Origin: Psilocybe azurescens
Lineage: Eukaryota; Basidiomycota; Agaricomycetes; Agaricales; Agrocybaceae
NCBI GenBank assembly: GCA_023853785.1
Contig: JAJIRX010000570.1
Span: 186,001-250,000, forward strand
Direction: 5' to 3'
Length of the DNA: 64,000 bases
The notes beneath the pieces are model-generated. The model did no database searches and was not told where the DNA came from. It saw only the letters and a list, made by a program, of their open reading frames with translations. Position 1 is the stretch's first letter, and every line of letters starts with the position of its first letter. A program made the translations under genes and the position numbers. Positions 59,691 through 64,000 of this stretch are shown in pieces.

Positions 59691-60002
59691 CAGCTAGAAT
59701 CCCAAACCCAATCATCAACACCAGCGTCAACACACACAGTGCAGACACCCTCGTTGCAGATGCAGACACAGACACTGAGTCAGACCCCACAGCTGCAGCT
59801 GCAGCAGCCGCTGACCCCGCTGGAGTGCACGGCAATGAGCAGCTCACACGCGATCACGATCGACGATGCAAACATGCCGTCCCTGATGGACGACAACAGC
59901 GTGCTCCCGGTGCCGAGCCACGTCGTGCTGCACCACCTGTGCACAAGCGTGATCCGGAACAGGGTGCTCACAGTTGCAAACAAAATGTGCTATCGGAAGA
60001 AG
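59691..60002 (+). pseudogene. Fragment of an AMPK/SNF1 beta-subunit gene (AMPKBI domain)
   Basis: One frame gives DDNSVLPVPSHVVLHHLCTS and [13 protein letters not shown], matching the start of the AMPKBI domain of SNF1/AMPK beta subunits, which anchors the beta subunit to the kinase and gamma subunits. A Gln/Thr-rich or, in another frame, Ala-rich (HGNEQLTRDHDR) stretch precedes it, suggesting a one-base shift. The exon ends at a GTGGGT donor at 60003. The expected final beta strands (a TTIYYKP-like end) are not found downstream, and no glycogen-binding domain lies upstream. So this is a truncated fragment, probably captured or left by rearrangement. Confidence 0.55.
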
Positions 60003-60056
60003 GTGGGTGTTTTGTTTTGTTTTTTGTTTTTGGGTTTTGTGGTTTTGGATTGTTGT

Positions 60057-60100
60057 ATGGATGGATGGATGGATGGATGGATGGATGGATGGATGGATGG
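60057..60100. repeat. (ATGG)11 microsatellite
   Basis: Eleven perfect ATGG units in 44 bases, following a T/G-rich stretch. It lies in what would be the intron after the AMPK exon. Confidence 0.95.
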
Positions 60101-60559
60101 CGATTTCACGGTCCCAATATAGTAACTTGCCGGTCCATCGAGGGGATTGATAGACCTGTCAACTATCAGTCCTCGGCGAGACCCCCAGCCCTCTTACAGG
60201 TTTGATGTTCTGAACACCGGTAGGCAGTTCATAGATCTCACTGGGTTAAGGAGAAGGGAGCCTTATTAATTTTATCCATATTTTAATTGTATTAAGGTGT
60301 GTATCTACAACTGGTGCGCAGAAGGAAGTACTATTTCTTATGTATGCAGGTACCTGAGACAGATTGCAACAAAACACTAGTGTTGCCTGCAACCCCGCGC
60401 GACCATCCTATAGAAGACCAGTAGAATCTGGGTGACGAAATGTATCAACCTGCGCAAATTCCTTCAGAGTGTGGTATACGTGTGCTGCAAAAGTGTCGTC
60501 CAATTTGCACAGCAGCCTGAGCAGATCTAGCCCATTCTCTCCTTCTAACACATCCCAGC
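60101..60559. other. no recognised gene
   Basis: About 460 bases between the microsatellite and the LINE remnant. Nothing identified. Confidence 0.4.
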
Positions 60560-61347
60560 GATTTCGGCCTCAGCAGCTTTGCAGCGTTAATTAATGCTAT
60601 TCTCCGTTGCACCAGGTCATCTGAGATTGCTTCGCAGAGAAATACAGTGTGTTGTTTGTCCTCGACCGAAGCGTTTGCATAAACGGCACAGTCTGAGATG
60701 CCTTGGGATTATGTTTCGATGTCGTTCCGCATGTCACAATTTTTCCACCGCAAGGCCGTGAGCGGAGCATAAGAAGTGTGTCAATGCAAGCCAGTGCACA
60801 GGTACAACAACCTGGCACAAGTACGAACAGAATTTTACCACAGTGGCCAGGGAAGGTCTTTCTCCTTCCCAAACGCGTCCATGCAGCAGCGGGATCCTAT
60901 CAGATTTCTCGATGTCAGAGTGAAGTGTGATCGCACATGAATCTTCGACATTTTGATGGTTTTATCGATATCAGATCTGCTCATCGAGTTGCTAATATTG
61001 AACTCGACAGGGTGAGGGAGATCCTGGAGGACCCTAGTCAAATCCCCCAGCCAGCAAGCCTTGTTGTTTTGTAGCAGGCATTTGGAGTCTTCAAACGCTA
61101 GCCTGACAAAGCATTCCAACGGGGATTCTAGGAGATATGCCACATACCGCAGAGTGAGGATTATTCTTCTGTAGGCAATCGGCATAATTCCAGATTCGGT
61201 GAATAGTACTGCCAGTGCTCTCATGCATCGCGGGCCCAGCCCTAGAATCCTTCGTAAACTTTCAACTTGAACCTTTTCCAGTAGTAGCAGTGCAGCTGTA
61301 TCAATATCCACAACGACTTTGCTCCTGTGAGTCAAGTGTGGATCCAC
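60560..61347 (-). pseudogene. C-terminal remnant of a non-LTR (LINE) reverse transcriptase
   Basis: The minus frame from 61347 gives VQVESLRRILGLGPRC, LAVLFTESGIMPIAYRR and LTLRYVAYLLE, a signature of the region after the RT thumb in agaricomycete LINE proteins. A shifted frame continues with VEDKQHTVFLCEAISDDLVQRRIAL, near the Cys/His C-terminal domain of such proteins. The catalytic RT core is absent. Decayed by frameshifts and truncated. Confidence 0.5.
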
Positions 61348-61444
61348 TCATGCCATATACAGCTGTACCCCAAGTTTCAGCCAGAGTGTGCCAAAAATTG
61401 ATTCCAACATGAAGAAAGAGCAATTGCCGGCTGCTGCCAGGTTC

Positions 61445-61886
61445 TGTTACGATTTCAAGTTAGAGTCACGCAGTGTGCATAATCTAACCACCAATTGTTG
61501 TACAAGAACAAGTTCAAGTTCAGGTTGAGCAAGTAAAGCAGAGTAGATTCTCAAGAACTAGCTAAAGAATACAGTAGATGCCTCCTCATATAAATACTAT
61601 GAACTGTACAGCTAGTTGAAACAAGATCAAATGTTCATCAGCAGATGTATATAAGAATAAGAGAAACAGATCGAGTTGAAACGAGTTTGAGTGTTCATCA
61701 GCAGATGTATATAAGAATAAGAGAAACAGATCAAACGTTCATCAAAAGATGTATCATAAAAGATGAAAGTAAAAGTAAAGTTCATCAGAGCGTACGATGA
61801 TGTATCAATGATGTGAAAGATGACAAAGAAAAGGAAAAGAAAAGAAAAGAAAAGAGAAAAGAAAAAGAAAAAGACTTGTCGTAACA
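61445..61886 (-). repeat. 3' LTR of element C
   Basis: TGTTACGA...GTCGTAACA on the two strands, with GATGAACA/TTATATACATC repeats and the A/G-rich tract. The left flank GGTTC would be its target duplication if the other end were available. Confidence 0.85.
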
Positions 61887-61944
61887 TTACCCCGTACTAC
61901 ACTCCTTATGCCTCAGAAGGAGTGACGTCCATACTTCTGTGGGC

Positions 61945-62830
61945 TCAGTAGTCTCCGTATGGTTCGCCCTGTGGTGTTGGCGATTCTGGCGTCGTCAAGA
62001 AGATCTTCGTCAACTCCTCCATAATAGGGGTTAGCGTGGTCCTCGTTCTCTGGGTTGTAGCTGCAGTCTCAGAAGGAATGTCCGGGTGCGTATCAGTGGC
62101 AGTAGATGCATTTGAATCTGGGGCATCTTGGGCAAATATGTCCAGGTTTGCCACATTGATAGCACGTGACCGACGACGTTGTGCTCGTTGAGCGATTCGT
62201 TGCAGAAGACGAAGCGGTGGACGAGCTTCGTTGACGAAGTCGTGGGGTTTCGAGGTCATCTAGGAGTAGGCGTAGGGATGGGAGACCTTGAGGGAGTGGA
62301 GGTGGGAGGCAAAATCTGCGGTGAAGGTGAATTGTCAATGATCGGTGAAAATCATACCGCTCGACGGTAAGCAGGAGGGCGAGCAGGAAGGGGACGAGAA
62401 GGAACAGTGTTCTGGAAAGGGGATTGATAAGAGAGGGTACCGACGGTTTTCGCACAGTGGGTAATCTGCTACGATATTCCCTTAGCACGTCGTACATTTC
62501 TCTTTCTAATCCCCATGACTGAAGTTGGTCCAGCAAGGTCGTTGCCATGGCCTGTCGAATGCGAGATCGTTGCCAGGCAAGACAGATTTCTCGTTCTTCT
62601 TGTTGATAGGCTCTGGAAACCTTCGCTAGGTGGTCGATGGCTAGGACAATGTCTGGGTCTTCAAAGTACGAGCAGACCTTCTGAGCCATCTCGTCGTCGG
62701 CGAAGAGGTCCAGGGCTTTGGGAGTTGACAGGTTTTGAGCGTAACGAGGTATGGCAGGTCGTTTGCCTTGTAGACGTGGGTTGGCGGAAGTAGAAGAGGA
62801 AGAAGCAGCGGGAGTATCGATAAAAGACAT
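61945..62830 (-). pseudogene. Post-pol ORF2 of element C, zinc-knuckle protein
   Basis: Starts MSFIDTPAASSSS at 62830. A helical part (VCSYFEDPDIVLAIDHLAK, YQQEEREICLAWQRSRIR, MATTLLDQLQSWGLEREM) is followed by a Pro/Ser-rich segment with probable frame changes and then a zinc knuckle CYQCGKPGHICPRC. The open frame ends after CIYCH. Beyond it, two TGA codons interrupt what reads as a second Cys/His knuckle (YAPGHSF, then DC). Both TGAs stand where CGA (Arg) would suit the pattern. So a gag-like, nucleic-acid-binding protein encoded after pol, now inactivated. Confidence 0.6.
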
Positions 62831-62860
62831 GTTGCGTTGTTCTGATGGTTGAGGAATGGT

Positions 62861-63256
62861 TTAGAGATGGAACGACTTGGCCTTTTTAACTACTTTGGCA
62901 ATTAGTGGAAGGTGTTTGAAGAGTTCCTGTTCGACCAGATTTAGCTTGAGACGTTGAGATCTGGCTTGGTGGTGAGCAAGTCTAGCGGCAGCCGGAAGGT
63001 AGTTCTGTTTTGCCGTTTCCTTCTGATCAATTGCTTTGTTGTATTGGGTGAGGATTTCTCTTCGCAGCGTCTCAAGGTCTTCTACGGTTTGATCGGTCAA
63101 CGGGGTATCAAAGATGGGAGTTTCGAGTTGGTTTGTTTCGGAGCTTTGAATGAAAGAAGAGGCGATGCGTCGAGAAGGTGAGGCATCAGGATGGCAGTGA
63201 TGATCAGAGTTTGTGTAATTGGCGGTATTCTTGAAGGGTCTCGCTGTTGTCATCAA
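62861..63256 (-). CDS. Post-pol ORF1 of element C
   Basis: 131 residues starting MMTTARPFKNTAN. Overlaps the end of pol by about 50 bases and precedes ORF2 by 30. Its middle (VEDLETLRREILTQYNKAID, QKETAKQNYLPAAARL) matches B and A at the protein level despite divergence. Predicted helical and charged; no known domain. Confidence 0.6.
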   Translation of the reverse strand: MMTTARPFKNTANYTNSDHHCHPDASPSRRIASSFIQSSETNQLETPIFDTPLTDQTVEDLETLRREILTQYNKAIDQKETAKQNYLPAAARLAHHQARSQRLKLNLVEQELFKHLPLIAKVVKKAKSFHL

Positions 63257-64000
63257 ACACGTCGTCTTTTTCCCATGTTGCTTCGGAGATAGGGAATCCC
63301 TTCCATTTGATAAGGTATTGATATTTCTGCTTTCCTTTCTTGGGTTTTCGTCCTGTTTTTCTGTGGTTCAAGATAGTTTCGACTTTCCAGTGTTCTTCCT
63401 GATTTTTGATCTCGGGTGGTGGTCTAGGGAAGTTCGGTCTGTATGTTTCTGTCTCTTTGTACGGCATGAGTAGAGTGGCGTGGAATGCGTCGTGAATCTT
63501 CCATATCTTGGGTATTTTGAGTCTGTACGTGAGAGGTCCCAAGACTTCTGTGATCGTAAACGGGCTTTCTCGTTTTGGTTTCATCTTCGAGTGATATCTA
63601 GTGGAGATGTTGCGGGAGTCTAGCCAAACTTTCGTTCCTTTCTCGAATGGTTTGAAGTTTGATTTTTGTCGTTCAGCTATTCTTTGTCTTGCAAGTTCAT
63701 GGGTGGCTAGCGCTTCTTCTCGATCTTTCAGGAGATGTTTGACCTTTTCTTCCACCGATGGGGCTTTGGTGTTTTCGAATGCAAGTGGAATGGCCAACGG
63801 AGATGAACCTAAGGTGAGTTCGAATGGGGTTTTGACCCTTCGGAGTGCTTTTCCTGTTGTTGTGAGTGAATTCCAACGTTCCAACTGACTTGTTCCAATC
63901 GGTTGGGTGTGAAGAACAATAGATGGACAGGTAGGCTTCTATTTCTTGGTTGAATTGTTCGGTGGTTCCATCTCCTATTGGATGATAGGCCGTCGTTAAT
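63204..64000 (-). CDS. pol of element C, integrase C-terminus and chromodomain (partial)
   Basis: Enters from the right edge. Frame 63884-63204 shows KTPFELTLGSSPLAIP, ELARQRIAERQKSNF, VLGPLTYRLKIPK and HDAFHATLLMPY, typical of the integrase C-terminal region, then a chromodomain with HWKVETILNHRK, YLIKWKGFP and ATWEKDDVF. The chromodomain would steer integration to heterochromatin or to particular histone marks. A frame change near 63880 separates it from the upstream integrase sequence. Confidence 0.8.

Larger units (their letters stand above)
61445..64000 (-). mobile_element. Ty3/gypsy chromovirus, element C (3' part; runs off window)
   Basis: The 3' LTR (61445-61886, 442 bp) shares ends and repeat layout with A and B but is diverged and shorter. 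Inside lie two post-pol frames, the chromodomain and the end of the integrase. The protein identity to A/B is clearly lower, so C is a different subfamily member. Its 5' part lies beyond 64000. Confidence 0.85.

Noticed and set aside
59690..60205. A complete AMPK beta-subunit gene
   Set aside because: No glycogen-binding domain upstream and the end of the AMPKBI domain is missing downstream.

Overview
The window looks like nuclear DNA of a filamentous basidiomycete, most likely an agaricomycete. The genes are split by many GT-AG introns of about 50-65 bases, the repeats are fungal in type (Ty3/gypsy chromoviruses, a Tad-like LINE remnant), and several proteins (GH27 alpha-galactosidase with a C-terminal carbohydrate-binding domain, BNR_4 secreted protein, F-box/LRR-like protein, C2H2 protein with proline/serine linker) resemble agaricomycete families. 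No species can be named from the sequence alone.

Positions 1-24.6 kb form the gene-rich arm. In order: a secreted GH27 alpha-galactosidase (minus); the methionine-salvage enzyme methylthioribulose-1-phosphate dehydratase (plus), divergent from it; a frameshifted F-box/LRR-like gene; a broken copy of an unrecognised family whose better copy lies at 49 kb; a frameshifted C2H2 zinc-finger gene inside a 2-kb segmental duplication; a secreted BNR_4 beta-propeller protein; an SV2-like MFS transporter; two RidA paralogues; an Nta1-type N-terminal amidase; and a RecQ helicase convergent with the amidase.

Positions 25-41 kb are mostly repeats. There is a 396-bp TRIM retroelement carrying a tRNA-like gene in each LTR, a 761-bp inverted-repeat DNA element with an 8-bp target duplication, a 6.4-kb chromovirus (element A, plus), the inverted second copy of the zinc-finger duplication (itself split by a 403-bp MITE), a 73-bp tandem array and weakly coding DNA. 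At 41.4-48.2 kb lies a large ABCC-type ABC transporter with very short exons, followed by the 49-kb orphan gene.

Positions 50.6-64 kb are again repeats. An old gag-bearing element (D) is split by a nearly identical inverted chromovirus (element B, minus). Then come a fragment of an AMPK/SNF1 beta-subunit gene, an (ATGG)11 microsatellite, a LINE remnant, and the 3' part of a diverged chromovirus (element C, minus) running off the window. Chromoviruses A, B and C share an uncommon layout: one or two extra reading frames after pol, the second of which in C carries zinc knuckles. A and B also show a putative self-primer site like that of Tf1.

The genes do not form one pathway. Enzymes of carbohydrate use, methionine salvage, imine/enamine detoxification, N-degron processing, DNA repair and efflux are housekeeping or accessory genes interleaved with repeats. 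Many ORF breaks in the window are single-base changes in short homopolymers, so some apparent pseudogenes may be assembly errors.
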